Shown: positions 43,348 to 53,696, counted from the first letter of the stretch. The stretch is DNA of 64,000 nt from Mesorhizobium shangrilense (GCF_028826155.1 NZ_JAQGPN010000003.1:62001-126000), one strand, 5' to 3'. Program-made: numbers and translations. Notes: generated by a model from the sequence alone, not told the origin.

Positions 43348-44042
43348 GCGCGATGGAGAAGGCGGGACGCGCGGCGAGGGCCAAGGGGCGAGCCGATGAC
43401 CATCGGTCAGGCGACCGGCTGCTCGACCGCGAGCTGGATCACCTGCCGCCGCAGGCGCGCTGGCGCGAATGGATGAACCGCGTCGAGGCGACGATTTTTG
43501 CGGCCGGCGAGCCGGTTTCCCGCGAGGCGCTCGCCCGCATCGTCGGCAGGAGCTGCAGCATCGACCTCCTGATCGACGACATCCGCGAGGAGCTGCGCGA
43601 CCGGCCCTATGACCTCGTTGCCGTCGCCGGCGGCTTTCGGCACCTGACCCGTCCGGCCTATGCCGACGCCATCCGCACCGCCATGGGCGCCAACGAACGG
43701 GCGGTCGAGCTGACCCAGTCCGAAGTGCTGGTGCTGATGTGCATCGCCTATTTCCAGCCGATCACGCGTGCAGAACTGTCGTCGTTCTTCGGCAAGGAGA
43801 TCTCCCGCGACCTGATCGGCAATCTGCGCAGCGCCGGCATGATCGCGTCAGGCCCGCGCAGCCCGCAGCCGGGCGCGCCCTACACCTACGTCACCACCAA
43901 AGCGTTCCTGCTGGAGTTCGGCCTCGACACGCTGCGCGACCTGCCCGACTTCGAGGCGCTCGAGGATGCCGGCCTCTTGTCCAAGGAGAAGCTGCTGGCG
44001 GGGGATATCGGGGTCGCGTTGCTGGAACCGGAGGAGCCATGA
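43344..44042 (+). CDS. ScpB-like SMC-Scp complex subunit
   Basis: About 232 residues, with the paired winged-helix layout of ScpB. WMNRVEATIFAAGEPVSREALARIVG is the first winged helix, and QSEVLVLMCIAYFQPITRAELSSFFGKEISRD the second. Chromosomal ScpB works with ScpA and SMC in chromosome organisation. This copy lies on a repABC replicon beside DUF1403, without scpA or smc, and may serve the replicon's own segregation. GTG at 43344 overlaps the DUF1403 stop; ATG at 43353 is an alternative. Confidence 0.85.
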   Translation: MSAMEKAGRAARAKGRADDHRSGDRLLDRELDHLPPQARWREWMNRVEATIFAAGEPVSREALARIVGRSCSIDLLIDDIREELRDRPYDLVAVAGGFRHLTRPAYADAIRTAMGANERAVELTQSEVLVLMCIAYFQPITRAELSSFFGKEISRDLIGNLRSAGMIASGPRSPQPGAPYTYVTTKAFLLEFGLDTLRDLPDFEALEDAGLLSKEKLLAGDIGVALLEPEEP

Positions 44043-44082
44043 CCGCTGACGCACCGGATTGCGCGACGGGCCGCTCCATCTG

Positions 44083-44111
44083 TTGTTTGCAGGTGCGGGT
44101 CAGGCATAGTG
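44083..44111 (+). promoter_or_regulatory. Weak sigma-70-like promoter candidate for the PepSY gene
   Basis: TTGTTT at 44083-44088 and CATAGT at 44105-44110 are 16 bp apart, about 65 bp before the start codon. Only a weak match. Confidence 0.3.
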
Positions 44112-44175
44112 TTCTCACCGGTTGCGTCGTCGGGCAGAGGGGCTTCGTCGCAATCACCAACCAAAGGAACCCGAT

Positions 44176-44415
44176 ATGCGCTCTATGGCCGCTTCCGTTC
44201 TCCTCATGTTGATCCCTCTTGGCGCGCATGCCGCCCCGCCGGAAGGAACCAAGCTATCCGAGATCATTGCCAAGGTGGAGCAGACGCCTGATCTCGAATA
44301 CGTGGATGAGATCGACTGGAACGATCGTGGCTACTACGAGATCGAGTATTTCATGAAGAGCGGGGCCAAGGTCGAGATCAAGATCGATCCCAAGACGGGT
44401 GCACAGGTGAAATAG
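44176..44415 (+). CDS. Small periplasmic PepSY-like protein
   Basis: 79 residues. A signal peptide (about residues 1-19, cleavage after AHA) is followed by a single PepSY-like module (LSEIIAKVEQ, then YYEIEYFMKSGAKVEIKIDPKTG). PepSY domains are thought to bind or restrain proteins or ligands in the periplasm. AAAGGAAC precedes the ATG at 44176. It has no obvious operon partner. Confidence 0.75.
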   Translation: MRSMAASVLLMLIPLGAHAAPPEGTKLSEIIAKVEQTPDLEYVDEIDWNDRGYYEIEYFMKSGAKVEIKIDPKTGAQVK

Positions 44416-44880
44416 GCAGATACGTCTCGTGCCGGCTTCTGCGGTCTTGGAGCCTGCCGCTGGCGCGCCACAGAGGCGTAGCTGGCCGGCGCCACAGCAG
44501 GAACCGGCCGGAGAATATCAGCTCGCGGATGTGTGGTCGATGCGCGAACAGGCGTCCGCGGCGAAGCGCCGGGCGTCGGTCGCGCTAACCCCCGAAGGAT
44601 CCGATCACCAGAGCGCCCAGGACCACCGCAGTGGCCGCGATCGCGATGATGGTGATGGTTGGCATGACCCCGATGGCGGTGCTCGACGTCACCACAGCAG
44701 CCAATGCTCCTGCAGCTATCGCGGCCATCAGAGGTCTTTTTCGGACGACTTCGATCATAGGGCTCGATCCAGTTCTTCGTTCCCCCCTTTCTAACCAGTG
44801 GCTTTTGAAATGCCACCTTGCTCGCCTGCGACATGAGGACAGGGTTCCGGGCCGGTGCCTTTTGCCAAGGACGGGCCCAT
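44416..44880. other. Intergenic region with one small hydrophobic frame
   Basis: Between the PepSY gene and the YhhJ-like permease gene, only the frame at 44585-44758 looks possibly coding. The rest shows nothing recognisable. Confidence 0.4.
44585..44758 (-). CDS. Putative small membrane protein
   Basis: 57 residues. Two hydrophobic stretches (about residues 10-30 and 34-53) follow a basic N-terminus, so a two-helix inner-membrane peptide is possible. No family is recognised and the ribosome site is weak. It may be a real small protein or chance. Confidence 0.35.
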   Translation of the reverse strand: MIEVVRKRPLMAAIAAGALAAVVTSSTAIGVMPTITIIAIAATAVVLGALVIGSFGG

Positions 44881-45993
44881 TCACCGCAGCGATGCGCGGA
44901 AGCGCCCGAGGGCGAAGGCGAACAGGATGGCGCCGATGGCCGCCAGCGCCAGGAACTGCGGCCACACCACCTCGATGCCGGCGCCGCGGAACAGGACCGC
45001 CTGGCCGAGGATGACGAAATGCGTGTTCGGCGCGGCCAGCATGATCGTCTGGATCGCTTCGGGCATGCTTTCGCGGGGCGTGGCGGCTCCCGACAGCAGC
45101 TGAAGCGGCATCAGCACCAGCATCAGGAGCAGACCGAACTGCGCCATGGAGCCGGCGACGGTGGCGAGGAACACCCCCATCGACGTGGTGGCGAACAGAT
45201 GCAGCGCCGTGCCGACCAGGAACAGCGCGATCGACCCCTGGATGGGGACTTCGAGGGCGCCGCGCACGACAAAGACGATCGAGAGTGCGGCCGCGACCAG
45301 CACGACCAGCGCCATGGAGAGGATCTTGCTCAGCATGATCTCGGACGGCGTCACCGGCATTACCAGAAGATGCTCGATCGTTCCGTGCTCGCGCTCGCGG
45401 ATCAGCGCGGCGCCCGTCAGGATGATCGACAGCATGGTGATCGACGAGATCACGTTGGAGAGCGCGCCGAACCAGCCCTTGTTCAGCTCCGGATTGAAGC
45501 GGGCGCGCAGCGCCAGGTCGATCGGCAGGTCGGCCTCTCCCCGGTAGCGGTTCATGAACGCGTCGACCTCGCCGGAGACGATCGCCTGCACGTAGCCGCC
45601 GCCGGTGAACGCCTGGCTGACGCGGGTGGCGTCGACATTGAGCTGGATGGTCGGGACGCGGCCGGCCAGCAGGTCGCGCTGGAAGTTCGGCGGAATGTCG
45701 AGCGCGAAGGTGTCGAGCCCGGCATCCATGCGGGCGTCCATCTCGGACTGGTCGATGATGCGGGGAACCACGAAGTAGGGCGGATAGAAGGCGGTGATGA
45801 TGCGCGACGAGACCGGCGACTGGTCCTCGTCGACGATGGCGATCGCGGCGCGGTTCAGCGTCTCCGGCTGCGCGGTGGCCGCCGTATAGATCGCCGCGGT
45901 GAAGGCGTAGACGATCAGGATGAGCAGCATGCGGTCGCGCGCGAGGCCCCGCAGTTCCTTGACGCCGAGGTTGTAGACATTGGCGACGCGCAT
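44881..45993 (-). CDS. yhhJ: ABC-2 type transporter permease (YhhJ-like)
   Basis: 370 residues. An N-terminal membrane helix (KELRGLARDRMLLILIVYAF) and a large periplasmic loop are followed by about five helices with GALIREREHGTIEHLLVMPVTPSE, a typical ABC-2 permease motif. It starts 2 bp after the stop of the RbbA-like gene. The yhiI-rbbA-yhhJ order is conserved in many bacteria and is thought to form an efflux system, with this protein as a second channel subunit. Confidence 0.85.
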   Translation of the reverse strand: MRVANVYNLGVKELRGLARDRMLLILIVYAFTAAIYTAATAQPETLNRAAIAIVDEDQSPVSSRIITAFYPPYFVVPRIIDQSEMDARMDAGLDTFALDIPPNFQRDLLAGRVPTIQLNVDATRVSQAFTGGGYVQAIVSGEVDAFMNRYRGEADLPIDLALRARFNPELNKGWFGALSNVISSITMLSIILTGAALIREREHGTIEHLLVMPVTPSEIMLSKILSMALVVLVAAALSIVFVVRGALEVPIQGSIALFLVGTALHLFATTSMGVFLATVAGSMAQFGLLLMLVLMPLQLLSGAATPRESMPEAIQTIMLAAPNTHFVILGQAVLFRGAGIEVVWPQFLALAAIGAILFAFALGRFRASLR

Positions 45994-45995
45994 GA

Positions 45996-48776
45996 TCAGG
46001 ACGCCTGTTTTTTCAGGAGTGCCGTTCCCAGGATGAACAGCACCGGCACTGCGATGATCAGCGGGATGAACGAGCCGACGAGATCGCGAAACTCCAGCGC
46101 CTTGGAGAAGGTGCCTCGCGAGATGGTCATGAAATAGGTGGTGGGATAGATCCTGCCGATGAAGGCGCCGACACCTTCCAGCGAGGAGACCGGGTCGATC
46201 ATCCCGGAATACTGCACGGCGGGGATGAGCGTGATCAGGGCCGTGGCGAAGATGGCGGCGATCTGGCTGCCGATGAAGCTGGAGATCACCAGTCCCATGC
46301 CGGTGGTGAAGATCACGTAGAGCAGGGCGGCCGCCGTGAGGGCGGGGAAGCTGCCGGTGAACGGCACGCCGAACACGAAGACCGCGCAGGCCGTCAGCAT
46401 GAAGAAATTCAGCATCGCCAGCACGACATAGGGCGATTGCTTGCCGACCAGGAATTCCAGACGGGTGACCGGCGTCACGTAGAAGTTTACGATGGATCCG
46501 AGTTCCTTCTCGCGCACGACGCTGAGCACCGCCAGCATGGCCGGGATCATCAGGAGCAGCAGCGGGATGACCGCCGGCACCATCGCGACCAGGCTCTGCA
46601 CGTCGGGATTGTAGCGGTAGCGTATCTCCAGCTGGAAACTGCCGATGTTCGCGGCGTCGCCGTAGCGTTCGCGCACCTTCTGCGCCAGCCACGTCTGGTG
46701 CATGCCCTGCACATAGCCCCTGACCGTCTCGGCGCGCGAAGGCATGGCGCCGTCGATCCAGGCGCCGATCTCCACATCCGTTCCGCGCGCCACATCGCGG
46801 CCGAAGTTCGGCGGAATCTCGATGGCGAGGCTGATCTCGCCATCCGCCATGCGCTTGTCGAGATCGGCATAGTCGACGATCGGATCGCGTTCGATGAAAT
46901 AACGGGAGCCGGCGATCTGTTGCACATAGTCCCGGCTGACGGTGGTGTCGTCGCGGTCGAGCACGGCGAAGGTCAGGTCCTCGACATCCATGCTGATGCC
47001 GAAGCCGATGACGAACAGGAGCAGCACCGAGCCGATGATCGCCAGGCTGGCGCGGATCGGATCGCGCTGCAACTCCAGCGTCTCGCGGTGCGCATAGGCG
47101 AACATACGCCGGAAACTGAACGGGCTGTCGGCCGCCGCATGCGCCAGGACGCCGGTTTCGGACGGCGCCGCGGGGAGGGCTTTCGCCGCCGGTTGCGGGC
47201 CTTCCTCGATGGCTTCTTCGAGATAGGCCACGAATGCGTCCTCGAGCGTCGCGGCCTTCCTGTGCGCCACGATCGCGGCCGGGGTATCGCTGACCAGCAC
47301 CTTGCCGGCATGCATGAGCGAGATGCGGTCGCAGAACGCCGCTTCATTCATGAAATGCGTGGAGACGAAGATGGTGACGCCGTCCTGCCGCGAAAGGTCC
47401 GACAGGATCTGCCAGAAACCGTCGCGGGCTACAGGATCGACGCCGGAGGTCGGCTCGTCCAGGATCAGGATCTCCGGCGAGTGGATCATCGCCACGGCGA
47501 GCGAGAGACGCTGGCGGATGCCGAGCGGCAGCGCGTCGGGCAGGGAATCCATGATGCCGTCCAGGTCGAACTTGCGCGCCATCTCCGCGATCCGGTCGGG
47601 AATGGCCTCCGCCGGCATGAAGAACAGGCGGGCATGCAGGTCGAGGTTCTGGCGGACCGTCAGCTCCGTGTAGAGCGAGAAGGCCTGGCTCATGTAGCCG
47701 ACACGCCGGCGCACGGCGAGGTCGCGCGGATCGACTTCGCGGCCAAACAGCAGGGCCGTGCCTTCGCTGGCCGGCAGCAGACCTGTCAGCACCTTCATCG
47801 TCGTCGTCTTGCCGCAGCCGTTGGAGCCGAGGAACCCGAAGATCTCGCCGCGCGGGATCTCGAAGCTGACATTGTCGACCGCGGTGAAGTCGCCGAAGCG
47901 CACGGTCACGTTCCGTGCGGCGATGGCGATCTCGTCGTCCGCAAGCGCGGTTCTCGGCGGGATCGAGACCTCGCTGTGCCCCCGCCGCTTTGCTTCGGGA
48001 AGGAGCGCGACGAAGGCGGCGTCGAGATTGTCCGCGCCGGTCCTCGCGAGCAGGTCCGCCGGCGTCCCCGTCGCCAGGATCCGTCCTTCATCCATCGCGG
48101 CCAGCCAGTCGAATCGCGCCGCCTCCTCCATGTAGGCGGTCGCGACGATGACGCTCATGCCGGGGCTGTCGCGCCTGATGTCGTCGATCAGCTCCCAGAA
48201 CTGGCGGCGCGAGAGCGGGTCCACGCCGGTGGTCGGTTCGTCCAGGATCAGCAGGTCGGGATCGTGGATGAGCGAGCAGCAGAGGCTCGTCTTCTGCTTC
48301 ATGCCGCCCGACAGCTTGCCCGCCGGCCGCTCGGCGAACGGCGACATGCCGGTGCGCTCGAGCAGCATGTCGATGCGCCGCACGCGTTCCGCCCTGTCGT
48401 GCCCGAACAGCCGTCCGAAGAAATCGATGTTCTCGAAAACCGACAGCGTCGGGTAGAGATTGCGGCCGAGGCCCTGCGGCATGTAGGCGATGCGCTGATA
48501 GGCCCCGCGGCGGTGGCCTGCGTCCGCGATGTCCCCCTCGAGCACCTCGACACGGCCTTCCTGGACGACATGCGCGCCCGAGATCAGCGACAGCAGGCTC
48601 GATTTGCCGACGCCGTCCGGGCCGATCAGGCCGACCATGCATCCGCCCGGAATGTCCAGCGTGATGCCGTCGAGGGCGCGCCGCTTTCCGTAGGAGAGGC
48701 CGACGCCCTTGAGCCGCGCGACAGGCGCCACGCTGGTGCGCGCCGCGTCGGCTTCGGCTTCGGCGTCGATGGTCAC
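45996..48776 (-). CDS. rbbA: RbbA-like fused ABC transporter (two ATPases plus ABC-2 permease)
   Basis: 926 residues. The first ATPase has [19 protein letters not shown] and [20 protein letters not shown]. The second has [10 protein letters not shown] and [17 protein letters not shown], but its signature motif is degenerate ([11 protein letters not shown]). The rest is an ABC-2 membrane domain with a large periplasmic loop. RbbA was named for ribosome association in E. coli, but its permease domain and neighbours suggest export. It starts at GTG 48776, overlapping the YhiI-like stop (GTGA); the longer frame upstream is out of phase with that gene and not coding. Confidence 0.9.
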   Translation of the reverse strand: MTIDAEAEADAARTSVAPVARLKGVGLSYGKRRALDGITLDIPGGCMVGLIGPDGVGKSSLLSLISGAHVVQEGRVEVLEGDIADAGHRRGAYQRIAYMPQGLGRNLYPTLSVFENIDFFGRLFGHDRAERVRRIDMLLERTGMSPFAERPAGKLSGGMKQKTSLCCSLIHDPDLLILDEPTTGVDPLSRRQFWELIDDIRRDSPGMSVIVATAYMEEAARFDWLAAMDEGRILATGTPADLLARTGADNLDAAFVALLPEAKRRGHSEVSIPPRTALADDEIAIAARNVTVRFGDFTAVDNVSFEIPRGEIFGFLGSNGCGKTTTMKVLTGLLPASEGTALLFGREVDPRDLAVRRRVGYMSQAFSLYTELTVRQNLDLHARLFFMPAEAIPDRIAEMARKFDLDGIMDSLPDALPLGIRQRLSLAVAMIHSPEILILDEPTSGVDPVARDGFWQILSDLSRQDGVTIFVSTHFMNEAAFCDRISLMHAGKVLVSDTPAAIVAHRKAATLEDAFVAYLEEAIEEGPQPAAKALPAAPSETGVLAHAAADSPFSFRRMFAYAHRETLELQRDPIRASLAIIGSVLLLFVIGFGISMDVEDLTFAVLDRDDTTVSRDYVQQIAGSRYFIERDPIVDYADLDKRMADGEISLAIEIPPNFGRDVARGTDVEIGAWIDGAMPSRAETVRGYVQGMHQTWLAQKVRERYGDAANIGSFQLEIRYRYNPDVQSLVAMVPAVIPLLLLMIPAMLAVLSVVREKELGSIVNFYVTPVTRLEFLVGKQSPYVVLAMLNFFMLTACAVFVFGVPFTGSFPALTAAALLYVIFTTGMGLVISSFIGSQIAAIFATALITLIPAVQYSGMIDPVSSLEGVGAFIGRIYPTTYFMTISRGTFSKALEFRDLVGSFIPLIIAVPVLFILGTALLKKQAS

Positions 48777-49840
48777 GGCGCCAGCACCTGTTGGAGATGG
48801 GCCGGCCATTCCGCTTGCGGATCGAGCTTGACGTAGGCCACTCCCGGCAGGCCGGTCTTGACGTACTGGATGTACTTCTTGAGCAGTTCCGGAGAAATCT
48901 GCGCCTTGATCCGGAACATCAGCTTCTGGCGTTCCTCCTCGGTCTCTACCGTCTTCGGCGTGAACTGCGCGACGTCCGCGACGAAGCTCGCCTTCGCCGG
49001 GATGACGTACTGCGGGGCTGCGTCGAGGACGAGCCTGACCTCCGAGCCGACGGCGATGCGTCCGGCCTGTGCCGTCGGCAGGAAGAACGTCATGTAGACG
49101 TCGCCCAGATCGACGAGGTTGAGAACGCGGCCGCCGGCAGCCAGAACCTCGCCGGGCTGGGCCACGCGATATTGCACCCGGCCGGCGCGGGGCGAGCGCA
49201 GGACCGCATCGTCGATGTCGGCGTCGATGGCCTCGATCGCCGCCTGCGCGGCGTCGACGGCGGCCTCGGCGTCGATCACCAGCGCATTGGCGGCACCGAC
49301 AGCGGCGTCCGTCGCCGCAAGCTGGGCGCGCGCGGCATTGACCGCAGCCTTGGCCTGCAGGGCCGCGGCGCGGTCGTTGTCCAGGATCTGGCGGGACACG
49401 TTGTCGGTGCGCACCAGTTGCTCCGATCGCGCCAGCTGCCTGTCGGCGTTGTCCTGCTGCGCCTCGCGCTGTGCGACGACCGCCTCGGCCGCCTCCCGCT
49501 CGGCCTGGCGCTGCGTCACCACGCTGCGCGCCGTGTCGACGCTGATCTTCGCCCGCTTCAACTGAGCTTCCGCCTGCCGTCGCTGCGCTTCGAGCTGGTC
49601 GGTGTCCATGCGCGCCAGGACCTGGCCGGCTTCGACGAAATCGCCGTCGTTGGCCAGGATCTCCTTGATGCGCCCGGGGATGCGGGCGGAAACGTCGATC
49701 TCGACCGCCTCGATGCGGCCATTGCCGGAGGCGATGCCCTCGGGCAGGCCGGGATTGGCGTATTGCTGCCACGCATAGTAGCCGCCCGCGAGCAGCGCGA
49801 AACCGAGGATGGTCAGAACCCAGTTCTTCCTGATGTTCAT
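48773..49840 (-). CDS. yhiI: HlyD family periplasmic adaptor (YhiI-like)
   Basis: 355 residues. A membrane anchor ([17 protein letters not shown], about residues 8-24) is followed by biotinyl-lipoyl half-motifs ([19 protein letters not shown]), a long alpha-helical coiled coil rich in Ala, Gln and Glu (about residues 85-210), and a beta-barrel domain. It would bridge the inner-membrane RbbA/YhhJ complex to the outer membrane. It is the first gene of the three-gene export operon and is divergent from a P-type ATPase. Confidence 0.9.
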   Translation of the reverse strand: MNIRKNWVLTILGFALLAGGYYAWQQYANPGLPEGIASGNGRIEAVEIDVSARIPGRIKEILANDGDFVEAGQVLARMDTDQLEAQRRQAEAQLKRAKISVDTARSVVTQRQAEREAAEAVVAQREAQQDNADRQLARSEQLVRTDNVSRQILDNDRAAALQAKAAVNAARAQLAATDAAVGAANALVIDAEAAVDAAQAAIEAIDADIDDAVLRSPRAGRVQYRVAQPGEVLAAGGRVLNLVDLGDVYMTFFLPTAQAGRIAVGSEVRLVLDAAPQYVIPAKASFVADVAQFTPKTVETEEERQKLMFRIKAQISPELLKKYIQYVKTGLPGVAYVKLDPQAEWPAHLQQVLAP

Positions 49841-50128
49841 CGAGAGCGCCTCATCCTGATTTCACGCGAGGATCGATCCCCGGAGTGCACGTTCCGGTGA
49901 AGAACCGTCGTGAGGAGGCGGTTCCGGCCCGCCGAGAACACATCTGACTCGCGCCATCGGGAGCGCCGCTTCCGTAGTCGGATCCACCGTGCCCCTTGGA
50001 AGGCAGGGTTGCCCAAAAGCGCCGGTTGATCAAGGCTGACGGCGTTGACCCGGCCAGACCGGAAAAATAGCCTGCTGGACGGGGCCTCGAAGGCAGCTTC
50101 TTCGATGATGCAGCGAGGATGGAAGCGC
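49841..50128. other. Divergent promoter gap between yhiI and the P-type ATPase
   Basis: 288 bp without a convincing gene. It should hold both promoters. I see no clear operator. Confidence 0.4.
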
Positions 50129-52870
50129 ATGGCGAGAGTAGCCGATGTCAGCATGCATCCACCGCGGAACGGCGCAGATCTCCAGGACTGGCATGCAGCC
50201 GCCGCTGCCGATGCCCTTGCCAGGCTGGCGACGAGCGCAAACGGGTTGGACCGCGACGAAGCCGCGCGACGGCTCAGCGCCAGCGGTCCGAACCAGCTTC
50301 CCGCCGCGCCGCGGCAGAACCCGGTTCTGCGTTTCCTGGGCCAGTTCAACAATGCGCTGATCTATGTCCTGCTGGCCGCGGCTGTCGCGGCGACGGCGCT
50401 CGGGCATCTCGTCGACGGCGCCGTCATCCTGGCGGTCGTGCTGGTCAATGCGATCATCGGCTTCATCCAGGAAGGCAAGGCAGAGCAGGCGCTCGACGCC
50501 ATCCGCGACATGATCGCGCCGCATGCGATCGTGGTGCGGGACGGAGAACGCCACAAGATCGATGCGCGCCGCATCGTTCCGGGCGATGTCGTGGTCGTGG
50601 AGGCGGGCGACAAGGTGCCGGCCGACATCCGTGTCCTGAGGGCGCGCGGCCTGACGGCGGATGAGGCGATCCTGACCGGCGAGTCCGTTCCTGCCGACAA
50701 GATGGAGGAGCCGGTCGCCGAGGATGCTCCCCTGGCCGACCGGCGCTCGATGCTCTTTTCGGGAACCCTTGTGCCGACCGGACAGGGGATGGGCGTGGTG
50801 GTCGCCACTGGCTCATCGACCGAGATCGGCCGCATCTCGGGGCTCATCAGCGAGGTCGGCGCCGTGACGACGCCGCTGCTGGCGCAGATCAACCAGTTCG
50901 GCCGATGGTTCACATGGTTCGCCATCGTGATGGCGGCGACCCTGTTTGCCTTCTCCACGCTCGTGCGCGGCTACAACCCTGTCGATGCGCTGATGGTGGT
51001 CGTGGCCCTGGCGGTCGGCGTCGTGCCGGAGGGCTTGCCGGCGGTCATAACCATAACGCTGGCTATCGGCGTCCGCCGCATGGCGGCGCGCAATGCGGTG
51101 GTGCGACGCCTGCCGGCGGTGGAAACGCTCGGCGCTACGTCTGTCATCTGTTCGGACAAGACCGGCACGCTGACGAAGAACGAAATGACGGCGCGTCATG
51201 CCGCCACCGCGTCGGGCGTGATCCTGGCGACCGGTTCGGGATATGCCCCGGAGGGCAAGCTGACCGACCTGGCGGGCGGGGACCTGGCGTCCGATCCGGT
51301 GCGCGACGACCTGATGCGCGCGGGGCTGCTGTGCAACGACGCCGACCTGATCGAGAACGACGGTTCCTGGCGCGTGCGCGGCGATCCCATGGAAGGGGCG
51401 CTTGTCGCACTGGCAGCCAAGGCCGGACTGCATCCCGAAGCCGAGCGCGAGGCGTGGCCACGCGTCGATGAAATCCCGTTCGACGCCCAACACCGCTTCA
51501 TGGCGACGCTCAATCGCGATCCGGCGGGCGGCTTGCGGATATTCGTGAAGGGGGCGCCGGAGCGCGTGCTGTCGATGTGCTCGCAAGAGGCCGGCGCCGC
51601 GCCCGACGCTCCGATAAACATGGAATACTGGCGGCAGCGTCTCGACGAGGCCGCGGCAAAGGGCGAGCGCCTGCTGGGCTTCGCGGTGAAGACGGCCCCA
51701 CCCGACGTCGAGCGCCTGGACTTCGGCATGGTCGAGACGGGGCTCACCCTTCTCGGCGTCGTCGGTTTCGTCGACCCGCCGCGGGAGGAGGCGTTCAAGG
51801 CCGTGGCGCTGTGCCGTTCCGCCGGGATCGCGGTCAAGATGATCACGGGGGATCACGGCGGCACCGCCGTCGCGATCGCCCGCCAACTCGCCCTGGCCGA
51901 CGAGCCGAAGGCGATCGAGGGCGTTGCCCTCGACGGCGCCTCGGACGAGGGACTGCGCAAGGTGGCGGAAGAGGCGAGCGTCTTTGCCCGCGCTGCGCCC
52001 GGCCACAAGCTGCGGATCGTGCGGGCCCTCCAGGCGAACGGACACATCGTCGCCATGACCGGCGACGGGGTCAACGACGCTCCTGCGGTCAAGCAGGCGG
52101 ACGTCGGCGTCGCCATGGGCCTGAAGGGGACCGAGGCCGCCAAGGAGGCGGCGCAAATGGTGCTCCTCGACGACAACTTCACCTCGATCGTCGCCGCCGT
52201 CCATGAAGGCAGGACCGTCTACGACAACATCCGCAAGGTGATCGGCTGGACGCTCCCGACCAATGGCGGCGAGACGCTCGTCGTCATCCTCGCCATCGCC
52301 TTCGGGCTGGTGCTGCCGATGACGCCGGTCCAGATCCTATGGATCAACATGATCTCGTCGGTGACGCTCGGCCTCGTGCTGGCGTTCGAGCCTGCCGAGC
52401 CGAATGTCATGCAGCGTCCGCCCCGGCGGCGCGATGCGCCTATCCTCTCGCCGTTCCTGATATGGCGGGTGGTCTTCGTGTCGCTGCTTTTCACCCTCGC
52501 CGTGCTGGGCGTATTCGAATACGCGATCGGGCGGGGCTACAGCGAGGCAGGCGCGCGCACCATGGTGGTCAACACCGTGATGGTGCTGGAAATCTTCTAC
52601 CTCTTCAACGTTCGCTACCTCCATATGACGTCGTTCAGCCTGATCGGCGCCGCAGGCACGCCGTCCGTGCTGGTGGCGGTCGCGATCGTCGTGGTGGCGC
52701 AGGTCGCGTTCACCTACGCCCCGTTCATGCACGCGCTCTTCGACAGCGCGCCGGTCGGGTTCACCGACGGCCTGCTGATCGTGGCGATAGGCGTGGCGTC
52801 GATGGTCATACTCGAGCTCGAAAAGATGGCGATGCGGCGGTTCTGGCCTGCCGCGTGGCGGGCCGACTGA
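50129..52870 (+). CDS. P-type cation-transporting ATPase (Ca2+/Na+ type, P2 family)
   Basis: About 913 residues. A cation-ATPase N-terminal domain (GLDRDEAARRLSASGPNQLP) is followed by TGESVPADK in the actuator domain, the ion-binding PEGLPAVITITLAIG in M4, the phosphorylation loop CSDKTGTLTKNEM, and GDGVNDAPAVKQADVGVAMG, with six C-terminal helices including LWINMISSVTLGL. It moves Ca2+ or another divalent or monovalent cation across the inner membrane at the cost of ATP. GGAAG before 50129 favours this start; 50045 and 50153 are alternatives. Exact ion not set by sequence. Confidence 0.9.
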   Translation: MARVADVSMHPPRNGADLQDWHAAAAADALARLATSANGLDRDEAARRLSASGPNQLPAAPRQNPVLRFLGQFNNALIYVLLAAAVAATALGHLVDGAVILAVVLVNAIIGFIQEGKAEQALDAIRDMIAPHAIVVRDGERHKIDARRIVPGDVVVVEAGDKVPADIRVLRARGLTADEAILTGESVPADKMEEPVAEDAPLADRRSMLFSGTLVPTGQGMGVVVATGSSTEIGRISGLISEVGAVTTPLLAQINQFGRWFTWFAIVMAATLFAFSTLVRGYNPVDALMVVVALAVGVVPEGLPAVITITLAIGVRRMAARNAVVRRLPAVETLGATSVICSDKTGTLTKNEMTARHAATASGVILATGSGYAPEGKLTDLAGGDLASDPVRDDLMRAGLLCNDADLIENDGSWRVRGDPMEGALVALAAKAGLHPEAEREAWPRVDEIPFDAQHRFMATLNRDPAGGLRIFVKGAPERVLSMCSQEAGAAPDAPINMEYWRQRLDEAAAKGERLLGFAVKTAPPDVERLDFGMVETGLTLLGVVGFVDPPREEAFKAVALCRSAGIAVKMITGDHGGTAVAIARQLALADEPKAIEGVALDGASDEGLRKVAEEASVFARAAPGHKLRIVRALQANGHIVAMTGDGVNDAPAVKQADVGVAMGLKGTEAAKEAAQMVLLDDNFTSIVAAVHEGRTVYDNIRKVIGWTLPTNGGETLVVILAIAFGLVLPMTPVQILWINMISSVTLGLVLAFEPAEPNVMQRPPRRRDAPILSPFLIWRVVFVSLLFTLAVLGVFEYAIGRGYSEAGARTMVVNTVMVLEIFYLFNVRYLHMTSFSLIGAAGTPSVLVAVAIVVVAQVAFTYAPFMHALFDSAPVGFTDGLLIVAIGVASMVILELEKMAMRRFWPAAWRAD

Positions 52871-52927
52871 CCAGCTGCCGAATCCAGAAAGTCCCACCGT
52901 GAGGGCGGGAACCGGAAGAAGAGATGC

Positions 52928-53695
52928 TCAGGAGCCGACTTGGGACGAGAGCTCGTCGAGCCAGTCGAACCGGCCGGTACGGGGCTTGTATTCGGCGCCG
53001 AAATGCCCCTCGTAGCCTTCCCGGGACAGCGCTGCGAGCAGCTGCGCGATGTCGACGTCGCCATGGTCGGGCTCGGCGCGATCGGGAACCGAAGCGAACT
53101 GGACGTGCCCCACGATGGCGCGGTGCGTCCGATAGGCTTCGATTAAGTCATAGCCCATGCGCGCCAGGTGGTAGATGTCGAACATCACCCGGAGCGCCGG
53201 GTTGGCGACACGGTCGAGCAGGTCCGCAGCGTCTTCCAGGCGAGACAACAGATAGTCGGGCGCATCGAAGGGATTGAGCGGCTCGACGAGGACGCCCATG
53301 CCGGCGTCTGCGGCCAGAGCGCAGGCATAGTCGAGATTGGCCGCAAGGACGTCCCAATCGGCGCCGTCGCCCTTGCGTCCAGACATGACGTGCACGCTGC
53401 CGGCGCCGATGTCCCGGCCATAGGCGAAGGCCTGGGCAATGGCCGCACGCGCCTCCTTCTCCCGACCGGCCAGTGCACTCAATCCGTTCTCTCCGGAGGA
53501 GACGTCGCCCCGGATGGTGTTCAGGGCGAGAACCGGCAGGCCCGTGCGGTCGAGCGCGGCGCGCACGTCCCGTGCGGGCGTGTCATAGGGCCAGTGCAGC
53601 TCGACGGCGGAGAAGCCCAGCTCCGCGGCCGCCAGGATGCGCTCGGGCAGGGGCCGGTCCGTGAAAAGGAAACCCAGGTTGGCGGAAATCTTCAT
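52928..53695 (-). CDS. otnI: Hydroxypyruvate-isomerase-like sugar isomerase (2-oxo-tetronate isomerase OtnI)
   Basis: 255 residues, a TIM-barrel isomerase. It has the opening KISANLGFLFTDRPL, the metal-binding VLVEPLNPFDAPDYLL, MFDIYHLARMG, and HVQFASVPDRAEPDHG, matching the hydroxypyruvate isomerase/OtnI group. In known tetronate pathways OtnI interconverts 2-oxo- and 3-oxo-tetronates. The ATG at 53695 matches family N-termini; a start at 53734 would add 13 residues. It lies 1 bp after the otnC gene in the order otnK-otnC-otnI. Confidence 0.85.
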   Translation of the reverse strand: MKISANLGFLFTDRPLPERILAAAELGFSAVELHWPYDTPARDVRAALDRTGLPVLALNTIRGDVSSGENGLSALAGREKEARAAIAQAFAYGRDIGAGSVHVMSGRKGDGADWDVLAANLDYACALAADAGMGVLVEPLNPFDAPDYLLSRLEDAADLLDRVANPALRVMFDIYHLARMGYDLIEAYRTHRAIVGHVQFASVPDRAEPDHGDVDIAQLLAALSREGYEGHFGAEYKPRTGRFDWLDELSSQVGS

Positions 53696-53696
53696 G

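Noticed and set aside
44334..44834. Histidine-rich minus-strand frame that could look like a metal-binding protein
   Set aside because: The His-Asp-Arg run comes from reading the small hydrophobic frame in another phase. There is no ribosome site and no family.
46437..48836. 799-codon open frame on the plus strand
   Set aside because: Antisense to rbbA. Composition is skewed to His, Arg, Glu and Asp, and no domain is seen.
49858..50040. Possible small gene between yhiI and the P-type ATPase
   Set aside because: The 60-codon minus-strand frame has no ribosome site or domain and lies where two promoters are needed.
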